Positions 42,253-50,169 are shown, numbered from the stretch's first letter. The stretch: 64,000 nt of DNA from Bin87 sp965207585 (GCA_965207585.1 CBDBMT010000003.1:682001-746000), one strand, 5' to 3'. Made by a program: numbers and translations. The notes: a model not told the origin generated them from the letters alone.

Positions 42253-42693
42253 TCAGCCCCGGGACGGGAGGTTCAGTCGGGCGGTGCCGATGACGTAGGG
42301 GCGGTCCGGCACGGGGCCGGTCATGGTGATGTCGCACTGGACGTGGTTGCCGGTTTCGTCCTGCTCGGTGTCGCTGATCTGGATGCCGACGTGCAGTGGC
42401 TGGTTGTGGGGAACGGTGCCGCGGAACACCAGGTCCAGGTCGGCCACGGTTCCGGCGCCGGCCCAGTCGGTGATGACGCGGGACACCAGGGCCATGGTCA
42501 TGATGCCGGGGACGATGGGACCGTCGAGGCCGATCTTCTCGGCCTCCGCCTGGTCAGTGAAGCGGTTGGGCGCGGGATTGCCCCACAGTGAGCAGAAGTC
42601 CACCACCTGATCGTCGGCGACGGAGATGATGGCGGGGCCGATCTCGTCGCCGAGCTCGACGTCTTCGAAGTAGAGTTTGGCGGATCCGATCAT
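42253..42693 (-). CDS. MaoC-like hydratase, second of a pair
   Basis: 146 aa, single hot-dog domain. YFEDVELGDEIGPA at the N-terminus and IVPGIMTMALVSRVITDW (hydratase-type helix) are typical of (R)-specific enoyl-CoA hydratases. The usual catalytic D-x(4)-H pair is partly visible, with Asp/Asn in FCSLWGNPAPNRFTDQ. It follows the other MaoC gene with 7 bases between them, so they likely form a heteromeric two-domain hydratase. Substrate unknown. Confidence 0.84.
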   Translation of the reverse strand: MIGSAKLYFEDVELGDEIGPAIISVADDQVVDFCSLWGNPAPNRFTDQAEAEKIGLDGPIVPGIMTMALVSRVITDWAGAGTVADLDLVFRGTVPHNQPLHVGIQISDTEQDETGNHVQCDITMTGPVPDRPYVIGTARLNLPSRG

Positions 42694-42700
42694 GGCGCAA

Positions 42701-43153
42701 TCACTCCCGGACCACCTGGGAGCGCTGGACGTCGGCGACGACCACGCCGTCCTGGTTGCTGAAGGTGGTCTCCCAGACGACGTGGACCATGGTGCCGGAG
42801 CGGCCGGTCTTGGTGTAGACGTCCTTGAGGTGGGACGACGCGGTGAGGCGGTCGCCGACGACGATGGGCGCGCGGGGCTCAACGCGCTGCCCGCCGTGGA
42901 ACTGGCGTCGGCCGAACTGGAGCTTGATGTCGGGCAGCTCGCCGCGCTCGAAGAGGGCGCAGAGGGTGGGCGGCGCGACCTGGTCGGCGTAGCCGGCGGC
43001 GCGGGCGGCGTCAGCATCGGTGAAGATGGGGTTATCATCGCCGATGCTGCGGGTGTAGACGTCGACAATCTCCCGGGTGACGTCGAAGGGGCCGGACTCG
43101 TGCTCGACGCCGTAGAGGGAGTGGTCGTATTCGTAGTCGATCTGGGTGGGCAT
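42701..43153 (-). CDS. MaoC/FAS1-type dehydratase N-terminal domain protein
   Basis: 150 aa hot-dog protein. The EIVDVYTRSIGDDNPIFTDADAARAAGY segment resembles the D-x(4)-H region of MaoC hydratases and APPTLCALFERG the following helix. The C-terminal VVGDRLTASSHLKDVYTKTGRSG matches the FAS1-like N-terminal MaoC family. Paired with the adjacent MaoC gene. Likely hydration or dehydration of an acyl-CoA thioester in a catabolic pathway with the VOC and PHP proteins; that link is inference. Confidence 0.82.
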   Translation of the reverse strand: MPTQIDYEYDHSLYGVEHESGPFDVTREIVDVYTRSIGDDNPIFTDADAARAAGYADQVAPPTLCALFERGELPDIKLQFGRRQFHGGQRVEPRAPIVVGDRLTASSHLKDVYTKTGRSGTMVHVVWETTFSNQDGVVVADVQRSQVVRE

Positions 43154-43195
43154 GTTTGGGACTCCTGGATGTGTTCACCGGGGGATATGGGCCGG

Positions 43196-43858
43196 TCAGG
43201 CCACCGGGGCGGCAGCGGTTTCCTGGATGTAGACGGGGCGGAACTCGCCGGAGAGGAGGGCGTCGACCAGCTCAGGCTCGTTGCGGATGTCGGCCTTGAA
43301 CTCGGTGACGGCGCGGCCGATGTGGCTGGCGAGGTGGGCGTCGCTGCCGGCGGTGCCCAGGTAGCCGGCGCTCAGGCACAGCTCCTCGGCGCGCTGGTTC
43401 TCCTCGGGCTTGCTGCCGGCGTTGACCCGCTCGACGATGGACACGTCCTCGAAGACCTCGCCCTGCTCCATGTACTCGACGAGGCCGATGCCGAAGCGGC
43501 CCGGATGGGCGGGAACGACGAAGCCGCCGTGGTGTCGGGCGGCTTTGATGAGCTCGCGGCCGTCCATCTTGACGTCGCCGAAGTCGATGTCCTTCCCGAG
43601 GCCGGGGGTGATGTTGTAGACCAGCATGTGTCCGAAGCAGGTGTCCAGCTCGGCGCCCTTGAGGACGAGGACGCCGTACTGGTCGGCAAGCTGGGAGTAG
43701 TCGACGTCGAAGTCGAACTTGCGGTGCTCGGTGAGGACGATGCCGTCGATGGTGTAGCCCTTCTTGCGGTGCACCTGGATGAACTTGAGGTACTGCTCAA
43801 CGGTGGCGCGGGAGTCGTCGGACGCGACGGAGTGGCAATGCAGGTCAAGGTAGGTCAA
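43196..43858 (-). CDS. PHP-domain metal-dependent phosphoesterase
   Basis: 220 aa from TTG at 43858, chosen because GGAGG lies 8 bases upstream and the PHP motif begins at once (LDLHCHSVASDD, the H-x-H of motif 1). Other metal ligands: LTEHRKFDF (motif 2), E in LVLKGAELDT, HPGRFG (motif 3) and GSDAHL (motif 4, D-x-H). These bind a trinuclear metal site. Typical members hydrolyse phosphoesters such as 3',5'-nucleoside bisphosphates or histidinol phosphate; this short form is often unassigned. First gene of the minus-strand cluster. Confidence 0.88.
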   Translation of the reverse strand: MTYLDLHCHSVASDDSRATVEQYLKFIQVHRKKGYTIDGIVLTEHRKFDFDVDYSQLADQYGVLVLKGAELDTCFGHMLVYNITPGLGKDIDFGDVKMDGRELIKAARHHGGFVVPAHPGRFGIGLVEYMEQGEVFEDVSIVERVNAGSKPEENQRAEELCLSAGYLGTAGSDAHLASHIGRAVTEFKADIRNEPELVDALLSGEFRPVYIQETAAAPVA

Positions 43859-43930
43859 GGAACAGCCTCCGGCGGCCCGATGCAATGGATGGCCCGTTCG
43901 GGATAGCCTCTCGGGGACCGCCAACAGGCG

Positions 43931-43936
43931 ATTATA
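43931..43936 (-). promoter_or_regulatory. Probable -10 box of the PHP-MaoC-VOC-ABC cluster
   Basis: TATAAT on the minus strand, 73 bases upstream of the PHP start codon. No clear -35. Confidence 0.42.
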
Positions 43937-43995
43937 GGGCGGCGGGGATGGGGGATGCAACTTTGGGTTGGGGGCGAGCGCGGTGGGAGGGGGTT

Positions 43996-44058
43996 GTCTG
44001 AATCAGGATTTGCAGGATTGGGGGTTCTGCATTCGGGTTGGTTTCTGCTCTGGGGGTT
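43996..44058. repeat. Partial GTCAGAATCAGG-family repeat
   Basis: GTCTGAATCAGGATTTGCAGG followed by a diverged body without the inverted right end. It directly adjoins the full copy at 44059. Confidence 0.65.
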
Positions 44059-44167
44059 GTCAGAATCAGGATTTGCGGGATTAGAGGATTCTCAGGATTG
44101 GGTCGCTTTACCATCGGACGGCTCCAATCCTGTAAATCCCTGAATCTTGAAAATGCTGAATTCTGAC
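44059..44167. repeat. GTCAGAATCAGG-family repeat, left copy flanking the intact GxxExxY gene
   Basis: 109 bases from GTCAGAATCAGGATTTGCGG to GAATTCTGAC. Same orientation as the copy at 44572-44680; more diverged than the pair at 29 kb. Confidence 0.85.
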
Positions 44168-44181
44168 GAACACCGCCGTCG

Positions 44182-44547
44182 TTACCCACCGAAAATGCGT
44201 CGGTATTCCAGGCTCGGTGCGCCGAAGTTCAACAGGAGGCCCAATTGGAAGCCGTAGGCGGCCACGTAATTTTTCACCTGCGCCAGGTGGACGGCTTCCA
44301 GTGCGGTCAGGGCTTTCAGCTCCACGATGACGCGATTGCTCACGATGAAGTCGGCCCTTCTGGAACCAATCTCCACTCCCTCGTAATAGATGGGCTGCTC
44401 GACTTCCCGGCCAAAGTCGATGCCGGCGCGGGCCATCTCGATGGCCAGGGCGCGTTGGTAAATGACCTCCTGGAAACCGTTGCCGAGCGTGCGGTGCACT
44501 TTCATGGCGCACCCGATTATCCGGTAGGTTAGATCGTCATTGACCAT
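44182..44547 (-). CDS. GxxExxY-family protein (PD-(D/E)XK-like), intact copy
   Basis: 121 aa, full length. The namesake motif is GFQEVIY (G-x-x-E-x-x-Y, about residues 24-30), and the nuclease-like core follows: RADFIVSNRVIVELKALTAL (D then E-x-K, about residues 68-87), KNYVAAYGFQLGLLLNFG and the C-terminal LEYRRIFGG. It is a compact PD-(D/E)XK-fold family of unproven role, common in Planctomycetes, Chloroflexota and candidate phyla. It stands alone on the minus strand between two direct 109-base repeats. A second, frameshifted copy with the same flanks is at 29187-29553. Confidence 0.88.
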   Translation of the reverse strand: MVNDDLTYRIIGCAMKVHRTLGNGFQEVIYQRALAIEMARAGIDFGREVEQPIYYEGVEIGSRRADFIVSNRVIVELKALTALEAVHLAQVKNYVAAYGFQLGLLLNFGAPSLEYRRIFGG

Positions 44548-44571
44548 TTTGTGCGGTAGCTCCGCGTGGTT

Positions 44572-44680
44572 GTCTGAATCAGGATTTGCGGGATTTTAGG
44601 ATTTGACAGGATTGGGGATCTTCGTCGTGGAAGGGTTTCAATCCTGATAATCCGTAAATCTTGGAAATCCTGATTCTGAC
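44572..44680. repeat. GTCAGAATCAGG-family repeat, right copy flanking the intact GxxExxY gene
   Basis: 109 bases from GTCTGAATCAGGATTTGCGG to AATCCTGATTCTGAC. Its right 43 bases are read as the 3' end of the large restriction-modification gene (44638-47820). Confidence 0.87.
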
Positions 44681-47600
44681 GATTTCCTCAGATGGCCGTC
44701 TTCCCAAAGGGCCATGTCGTCCACTACGGCCATGGTTTTTACGCTTACGGTGCAGACGCGGCGGAGGAGGTCGATGACACGCTCCTTGTGGTCGGCGAAG
44801 CGGTAGGTGTTGAAGCGCTCGCGGATGGTGGGGTCGCGGGGCTTGCGCTCCTTGTACTGGTCGAGGACCCACTCCAGGGCGGAGCGGGAGCCGAGTTGGT
44901 AGCGCCAGGCGTCGGGGGGCACGCCGGTGAGGGTGGTGTGCTCGTCCAGGGTGATGACGCCGCGCTCCTTGTCGGCGCGCAGGATGGTTCGGGGAGGACG
45001 GCCCTCACCCCGGCCCTCTCCCGCAGGGGGAGAGGGGGATTTTTCGACCCTCTCCAACGGGTACGGTTCGGCGGTTTCGAAGCCGATATGCAGGTCCAGC
45101 AATTCCCGGCCCATACGTGCCCAGGTATCAAAGTCGTGGTACAGGGGCAGGCGGGGGAACTCGCGGAGGAGGTCGACGCGGTAGTCGTGGCGGTAGACCG
45201 GGTCGTGGAGGACGGCGTAGGTGTAGGCGAAGATGTCCTCGGGGCCGATGCCGTCGGGGTAGCGATCGTCAAAGGCGGCGCCCCACTGCTGCCGGTAGTG
45301 GTCGTTGATGTGGCGCAGGCCCCACTGGGTGATGTTGCTCACCCGCTCGCCGTCGGGGGTGTAGCGGTAGAGGGGGAGGCATTGGGTGGTTTTGAGCAGA
45401 TCGTGAGAGAAAACACCCTCACTCGCCAACACCTGAAATCCGTTACTGCTGGCGTTCCCAGGAAAACAGATCACACGATTTTCGTCAGCTTGTCCTTTTG
45501 GAAACACATTGGGCAGTTGGTACTGCATCTCGTTTAGCTGCTGGTGAAAGTACAGCCATTTGTTCACAAATGGGCGCAACGTCGCTCGCCGTATGCTCTC
45601 TCTGGAAAACACGATGGGCGTATCAAGCCGTAGCTGTCTCTCCAAATCGCGCGTCCATTTGATAGAAGCACCCTGTGTGACGTTGACAGTGCCCTTTCCG
45701 CCGTGCTCAGCACGGACTTCCTCGTACTCGTTGATTAACGTGCGTACTTTCCTGCCCAGGTCATCTGGGTCAAAGTCGTACACCCATTCGTCACGATTGG
45801 TGCTAGCATCCAGAGAATACAGCCCGAAAACTGCTTGTTCATCCGCGATCGTTTTAGCCAGTTTGGTCTCTCTATTCGCCAGCGGCAACAATTGCTCAAA
45901 GTCACTGTTGGACTGGTTGAGCCAGTTGGCATTTGTATCTGGCACGATCTCAGTGAATTGCAAACTATCAATCGTTTTGTTCCTAACGTAAGCCACCTTA
46001 TCGAAGGCTTTGGCGTAGTCGTCAACCGCGTTGTAATAGACCTTGAATCCGTCCAAACCTTTCCTGCGAACTAGGAAATAGACGGCTATGCCGACGCGGA
46101 TTTTGTCGTCAAAGACATTGCCACCTTCCTGACGCCGCCGCTCCCCACTGGTGCGCGCGTTGCCTTTCAAGTCAACGGCCCACAGTTCGTTGAACTCCTC
46201 GGCGACCACCCTGCGAAAACCGTCATCTTGCTTGGTGTCCAGAAATCCGCTGTTGCTGACAAATCCGATAATCCCGTCGTCCGCCAGCCGATCCGACGCC
46301 CAGCGCAGGAACCGCTTATACATATCGTACTGATGGGTTCGTTGCGCCTTGCTTTCCTCGATATAGGTTTCTCCGATGCGCTTATCGATATCCGGATACT
46401 TCCGATTTGCGTTGTCGTCATTCCAGTTAAACTGCTGGTCGTTGTAGGGCGGGTTGCCGATAATGACGGAGATGGACTTTTCGTTCTGCTCCTGGACGCG
46501 GATCCAGTTCTCCTCGGAGACGCCGCCGAGGTTGAAGGCGCCCTGGCGGGTGACGGCGCCGCCGCTGGCGCCCTGCCAGTCCATGTTGTCCAGGGTGTCG
46601 ACGAAGCAGAGGTTGGGGAACTCCAGGTAGCGGCCGGTGCGCTCCTTGTAGGTGTACTCGATGTTAAGGTTGGCGATGTAGTAGGGGAGGATCGCCACCT
46701 CGTTGGCGTGGATCTCGTTGCGGTACTTGTACTCCAGGCGGTCGGTGGGCAGGTGGTTGATCAGGCCGGTGATGAAGGTGCCGGTGCCGGTGGCCGGGTC
46801 GAGGATCTGCACGTTGTCATCGGCCAGGGTGCGCCCGAAGTGTTTCTGCAGCAGGTGGTCCGTGCCGCGGATGATGAAGTCGACGACCTCGTTGGGGGTG
46901 TAGACGACGCCGAGGCGGTCGGCGGCGGCGGGGTTGTAAGCCTGGTAGAAGTCCTCGTAGATGGCCTTGAGGAACTGCTGCTTTTCGGCGTAGTCGGCGA
47001 TCTCGTCGGCGGCGCGGCCGATGGCGCCGTAGTAGAGACGGAGGCGGTCGATGGCCTCGCGGCGGGCGTCGCCGGTGAAGAAGGTGCTTTCCAGGGCGTC
47101 AAGCTGGCGGGCGACGTTGTTCTCGCGGTGGAACTGGTCCTCGGCGAAGACGCGGAGGAAGATGTCGCGGGTGAGGATGTGCTGGAGCAGCATCTCGCGG
47201 ACGTCAGCGTCTGAGACGTCGGGGCTGATGGTCTGGCGGCAGAGGTTCAGGAAGAGGGCGGCGGCGTCCTGGTAGTCGGGGTTGCCGGCCTCGGCGTCGG
47301 CCACGGCCTCGCGGAGGCTCTCCAGGACGGCGGGGAGGTCGGCCTTGAACTGCTGGCGGGCCTGGCGGAACTCCTCGATCTCGGGCAGTTCGTAGTCCAG
47401 GAAGCGGCGGATGAGGCGGTGCAGTTCGCCCGGGCGGGACATGTCGACGCGCATGGCGACATCGCCGTTCTGGATGAGGACGGCGGTCTGGGAGTCCTCG
47501 AAGAGGATGTTGTCCCGGGGGTAGCCGCGGTTGAACTTGGCCTGGATCTCGGCGTCGAGGTCGTCGTGGGTGTCCTTGGCCTCCCAGTAGCCGCGGGCCA

Positions 47601-47820
47601 TGCGGAGAGAGTCCTTGACGGTGCCGTCGGGGCGGTTCCGTGTGCTGCCGCCGGCGTCGAGCTCGTCGACGAGGGCGAGCTTCTCGCGGTGGTCGCGGCA
47701 GTAGGAGTCGAGGCAGACGGCAAAGGCGCGGCGGATGCTCTGCTCGTTGTCGGAGCCGCCGAATTGGAGGAAGCGCTGGAGGTCGGCGTGGTAGCGGTCG
47801 ATGTGGGGGTAGGAGGGCAT
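44638..47820 (-). CDS. ISP/IIG-like restriction-modification protein (N6-adenine methyltransferase with nuclease-like N-terminus)
   Basis: 1060 aa from ATG at 47820. The N-terminal part has a nuclease-like GYWEAKDTHDDL (E-x-K, about residue 73-80). The methyltransferase core has motif I DPATGTGTF (about 368) and catalytic NPPYND (about 485). The C-terminal third resembles the target-recognition region of type ISP enzymes. No helicase motifs are seen, so it is nearer to a single-chain type IIG/ISP-like enzyme. Two repeat-derived parts stand out: residues SPSPPAGEGRGEG come from an in-frame repeat at 44998-45040, and the last 14 residues (SESGFPRFTDYQD) plus the stop come from the 44572-44680 repeat. 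Activity is not certain. Confidence 0.83.
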   Translation of the reverse strand: MPSYPHIDRYHADLQRFLQFGGSDNEQSIRRAFAVCLDSYCRDHREKLALVDELDAGGSTRNRPDGTVKDSLRMARGYWEAKDTHDDLDAEIQAKFNRGYPRDNILFEDSQTAVLIQNGDVAMRVDMSRPGELHRLIRRFLDYELPEIEEFRQARQQFKADLPAVLESLREAVADAEAGNPDYQDAAALFLNLCRQTISPDVSDADVREMLLQHILTRDIFLRVFAEDQFHRENNVARQLDALESTFFTGDARREAIDRLRLYYGAIGRAADEIADYAEKQQFLKAIYEDFYQAYNPAAADRLGVVYTPNEVVDFIIRGTDHLLQKHFGRTLADDNVQILDPATGTGTFITGLINHLPTDRLEYKYRNEIHANEVAILPYYIANLNIEYTYKERTGRYLEFPNLCFVDTLDNMDWQGASGGAVTRQGAFNLGGVSEENWIRVQEQNEKSISVIIGNPPYNDQQFNWNDDNANRKYPDIDKRIGETYIEESKAQRTHQYDMYKRFLRWASDRLADDGIIGFVSNSGFLDTKQDDGFRRVVAEEFNELWAVDLKGNARTSGERRRQEGGNVFDDKIRVGIAVYFLVRRKGLDGFKVYYNAVDDYAKAFDKVAYVRNKTIDSLQFTEIVPDTNANWLNQSNSDFEQLLPLANRETKLAKTIADEQAVFGLYSLDASTNRDEWVYDFDPDDLGRKVRTLINEYEEVRAEHGGKGTVNVTQGASIKWTRDLERQLRLDTPIVFSRESIRRATLRPFVNKWLYFHQQLNEMQYQLPNVFPKGQADENRVICFPGNASSNGFQVLASEGVFSHDLLKTTQCLPLYRYTPDGERVSNITQWGLRHINDHYRQQWGAAFDDRYPDGIGPEDIFAYTYAVLHDPVYRHDYRVDLLREFPRLPLYHDFDTWARMGRELLDLHIGFETAEPYPLERVEKSPSPPAGEGRGEGRPPRTILRADKERGVITLDEHTTLTGVPPDAWRYQLGSRSALEWVLDQYKERKPRDPTIRERFNTYRFADHKERVIDLLRRVCTVSVKTMAVVDDMALWEDGHLRKSSESGFPRFTDYQD
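44998..45040. repeat. Palindromic repeat inserted in frame within the restriction-modification gene
   Basis: CCGGCCCTCTCCCGCAGGGG-GAGAGGG type hairpin. It encodes SPSPPAGEGRGEG on the minus strand. This widespread repeat (CCCTCTCCC...GGGAGAGGG) is usually intergenic; here it interrupts the coding sequence without breaking the frame. Confidence 0.78.
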
Positions 47821-47861
47821 GGTATGGGGAATTTTACAACACGCCGCGGCGGGCGCCGGGA

Positions 47862-47867
47862 TATAAT
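47862..47867 (+). promoter_or_regulatory. Probable -10 box of hicBA
   Basis: TATAATGG, 94 bases upstream of hicB and reading away from the divergent restriction-modification gene. Confidence 0.4.
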
Positions 47868-47960
47868 GGGCGTGCGGCAGAAGCGGCCGAGAGAGTTGAC
47901 GCCTTGCAAGGGCTATCACCTCCAGCCCGGATGCAGGGGCTGCCGGGCCGGGAGATCGAA

Positions 47961-48206
47961 ATGGAACTGTACCAGTTGGATTGCATCATGCACGAACCCT
48001 GCGCAGACCAGGGGTGGCTCTACATGGCGGAGACACCGGAGCTACCCGGGTGCAGGGCATGGGGAGAGACCGCCGCCAGCGCCCTATCCGAACTCAGCAC
48101 GGTGGCTGAGCAATTCATTCTCTCCTACAAGGAGCGGGGCAAGCCTTTGCCCGAGGGGATAGTCCGGTCCCAAACCGGCAAGGGACGCATCTCCATAGCC
48201 GTATGA
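47961..48206 (+). CDS. hicB: HicB-family antitoxin
   Basis: 81 aa. GWLYMAETPELPGCRAWGETAASALSEL is the classic HicB partial RNase H-like fold (the PELPGC-x-x-x-G motif). GGGAGA lies 6 bases before ATG 47961. It neutralises HicA and, in the related modules, represses the operon. No added DNA-binding domain is seen. Its stop overlaps the hicA start (ATGA). Confidence 0.88.
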   Translation: MELYQLDCIMHEPCADQGWLYMAETPELPGCRAWGETAASALSELSTVAEQFILSYKERGKPLPEGIVRSQTGKGRISIAV

Positions 48207-48412
48207 CCTACCGGGAACTGACCAGGAAATTGAGAAGATTGGGATGCTCCTTTCACCGTCAGGCTGGCGGAGCGCACGAAATCTGGATCAACCCGGCCAA
48301 TGACCGGGAGACCACGGTTCCAAGACACGGCAACCGGGATCTTGCGACGGGAACCATTCACGGCATCCGGAGGGACCTGGGGATCAGCAGACAGGAGTTT
48401 GACCGGGCGTGA
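48203..48412 (+). CDS. hicA: HicA-family mRNA interferase toxin
   Basis: 69 aa. A dsRNA-binding-like fold with the catalytic His in GAHEIWINP (about residue 24) and the HGNRDLATGTIHGIRRDLGIS ending typical of HicA. It cleaves mRNA when free. Antitoxin-first order (hicB before hicA) is the less common arrangement. Confidence 0.88.
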   Translation: MTYRELTRKLRRLGCSFHRQAGGAHEIWINPANDRETTVPRHGNRDLATGTIHGIRRDLGISRQEFDRA

Positions 48413-48419
48413 AGGAGAA

Positions 48420-48510
48420 CCTGGCATTTGCCGTTTTGCTCATGGCGAGTCTCCTGGGAGCGGGGCATCCGGTGGCGTGGTATCGGGCAACGGTTTCAGT
48501 CTAGCATGGG
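48420..48510 (-). pseudogene. Remnant of a DUF104-type antitoxin gene start and its leader
   Basis: The minus strand begins MSKTANARF, then loses homology, while the intact antitoxin at 49803-50069 begins MSKTVNAKFANG. The upstream leader also matches: GGCGAGTCTCCTGGGA vs GGCGAGACTCCTGGGA, GCGTGGTATC and TTCAGTCTAGCATGG vs TTCCAGTCTAGCATGG. It is a truncated copy about 1.6 kb away. Confidence 0.6.
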
Positions 48511-48605
48511 TCGAGGCGGAACCGGTGACCGGGCGGCGACGCGCATTTTGTATAATGGTGGGCAGGTGACGATGATGACACAGCCCAGCGAGCAGCTTGC
48601 GGGAC

Positions 48606-49340
48606 ATGATGAACGCCGTTGAGCAGAGCCCTGATTTGCAGGAGGAACTGCGCCAATGGGTGCTCCGGCTCATCCGGGGCAGTGACGGTCTGCGCGAGGA
48701 GCTGCGCCGGGAGATACTCACCGAGGAGCTGCTGAAGCTCCCAGCCCGCTTCACCAAAATGGAGCAGGACGTCGGGGTTCTGAAGGACGACGTCGGGACC
48801 CTGAAGGAGGATGTGGCCGGATTGAAGGACGGGCAGGCTCGGATCGAGCAGTACGTGGCCGATCTCCGGACTGGGCTGGCCCAGGTGTCCGGCCATATCG
48901 GCAGGCTCAGCGGCTATGAATACCAGGCATGTGCCATAGACCGTTCGCGGCGACTGATCCGACGGATGCATCGCATGGAAATGGGCACGGTACTCCACTC
49001 CGGCAGACCGCCGTCGCCGACCTTTGACGCCGAAATCCTGATCCCGGCCATCCGGAGCGGACGGGTCACGCGCGATGAGGCCGACGATCTGGAAGACGCC
49101 GACTGCATCCTGCGCCTGGAAGATCCGGAACAGGAAACCATCTACGCCGTCGTCGAGATTTCGATCACGGTCCAGGAAACCGACCGGGTGCGGGCGGCCC
49201 GCCGCGCCGAGGTGTTCAGTCGCGCCATCGAAATGGAGGCGTTGCCCTACGTGGTGGGAGAGCAGGAGGAGCCACCGGGCGAGGGTGGCTCCCGGGTGAC
49301 CTTCGTTGAATATCCGGCCGAGTTTCCGCCGGTGTTGTAG
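48606..49340 (+). CDS. DUF3782-like PD-(D/E)XK nuclease-family protein with coiled coil
   Basis: 244 aa from ATG at 48606 (an in-frame TTG nine bases upstream is an alternative). The N-terminus is helical (residues 1-45), then a coiled coil with heptads VGVLKDDVGTLKEDVAGLKDGQ (about 55-80). The C-terminal half has GYEYQACAIDRSRRLIRR, FDAEILIPA and VVEISITVQETDRVRAARRA, the acid/Glu pattern of a degenerate restriction-endonuclease fold. Function unknown; common in cyanobacteria and Chloroflexota in many copies. A decayed relative is at 38455-38584. TATAATGG lies 50 bases upstream. Confidence 0.72.
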   Translation: MMNAVEQSPDLQEELRQWVLRLIRGSDGLREELRREILTEELLKLPARFTKMEQDVGVLKDDVGTLKEDVAGLKDGQARIEQYVADLRTGLAQVSGHIGRLSGYEYQACAIDRSRRLIRRMHRMEMGTVLHSGRPPSPTFDAEILIPAIRSGRVTRDEADDLEDADCILRLEDPEQETIYAVVEISITVQETDRVRAARRAEVFSRAIEMEALPYVVGEQEEPPGEGGSRVTFVEYPAEFPPVL

Positions 49341-49371
49341 CGGTTTTGCCTTTTTGCCGATGCGCGAGCGG

Positions 49372-49806
49372 TTAAGGCGCCGGCAGCGGGTTAGTCCAGA
49401 TCAGGCCGGGGAACCTGCTGAAATCAGAATCGGCGGTATGGACCGTTGCATTGTGCTCGAATGCCAGGGCGGCGATGTGCGCGTCGGTGACGATGTTGGG
49501 GCCGCTGCCGGGTATTTGCAGGTATCGGGATAAGATCGCCAGGTGGTCATCGGTTGGGTTGAGCGGCGAGATGTGATCGTGTCTCAACCAGTGGCGGACG
49601 TAGTCGGCGGCTGCCGAGGGTGACAACGGGGGTTCCAGAAGTGCGGGGCTGGACATCAACCTCATGAAACCAGTGGCTACCACCCAGGGTATGCCGACGG
49701 TCTCGTCTCCCTGCAATAGATTTGCCCACCAGTGGCGGGCAGCGGAGTGACGTGTGGAGCCCTGGTTATGGGCATATAACAGCAGGTTGAGGTCTGGAAC
49801 GATCAA
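49372..49806 (-). CDS. PIN-domain toxin (VapC-like ribonuclease)
   Basis: 144 aa. PIN motif residues: VPDLNLLLYAHN (first Asp, residue 5), a Glu/Thr-rich helix, DAHIAALAFEHN (Asp, about 108) and TADSDFSRF (Asp, about 125-127). It is translated from an overlap with the antitoxin upstream on the minus strand. The sequence group with Trp-rich WWANLL is that of TA systems paired with DUF104 antitoxins. Confidence 0.88.
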   Translation of the reverse strand: MIVPDLNLLLYAHNQGSTRHSAARHWWANLLQGDETVGIPWVVATGFMRLMSSPALLEPPLSPSAAADYVRHWLRHDHISPLNPTDDHLAILSRYLQIPGSGPNIVTDAHIAALAFEHNATVHTADSDFSRFPGLIWTNPLPAP

Positions 49807-50069
49807 ACGGACCCGCCCTGTTGTAAAGATCTGGAGTAGTATTCCAAGTCTTGGTCAGCGAGGAGTTGCTTGATTTTCTGGGGGTCTTCCATTCCGGGAA
49901 GGAATTTGCCGTCGTGGGGCACAAATGGCTCGGCGGGACTGGTGATTTGCGGTTGCTCGGTGGCGCCCGCATCGATTTTGAGTACGACGATGGCGCCTTC
50001 GGGGAAGGCGACGGGTTCTAGTGGCGTGAAGACCCCATTAGCGAATTTGGCGTTTACCGTTTTGCTCAT
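49803..50069 (-). CDS. DUF104/AF2212-like antitoxin
   Basis: 88 aa. The N-terminal VNAKFANGVFTPLEPVAFPEGAIVVLKI is the AF2212/DUF104 beta-type domain, followed by a helical tail (KIKQLLADQDLEYYSRSLQQ) that would bind the PIN toxin. Its stop overlaps the toxin start by 4 bases. GGAGTC precedes the ATG. A truncated duplicate of its leader and first codons is at 48420-48510. Confidence 0.86.
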   Translation of the reverse strand: MSKTVNAKFANGVFTPLEPVAFPEGAIVVLKIDAGATEQPQITSPAEPFVPHDGKFLPGMEDPQKIKQLLADQDLEYYSRSLQQGGSV

Positions 50070-50169
50070 GGCGAGACTCCTGGGACAGGTGTATCAGGGA
50101 GCGTGGTATCTAGCGACGGTTCCAGTCTAGCATGGATATGGCAGCGCCCATCCCCCGCTTGCATCGCTG

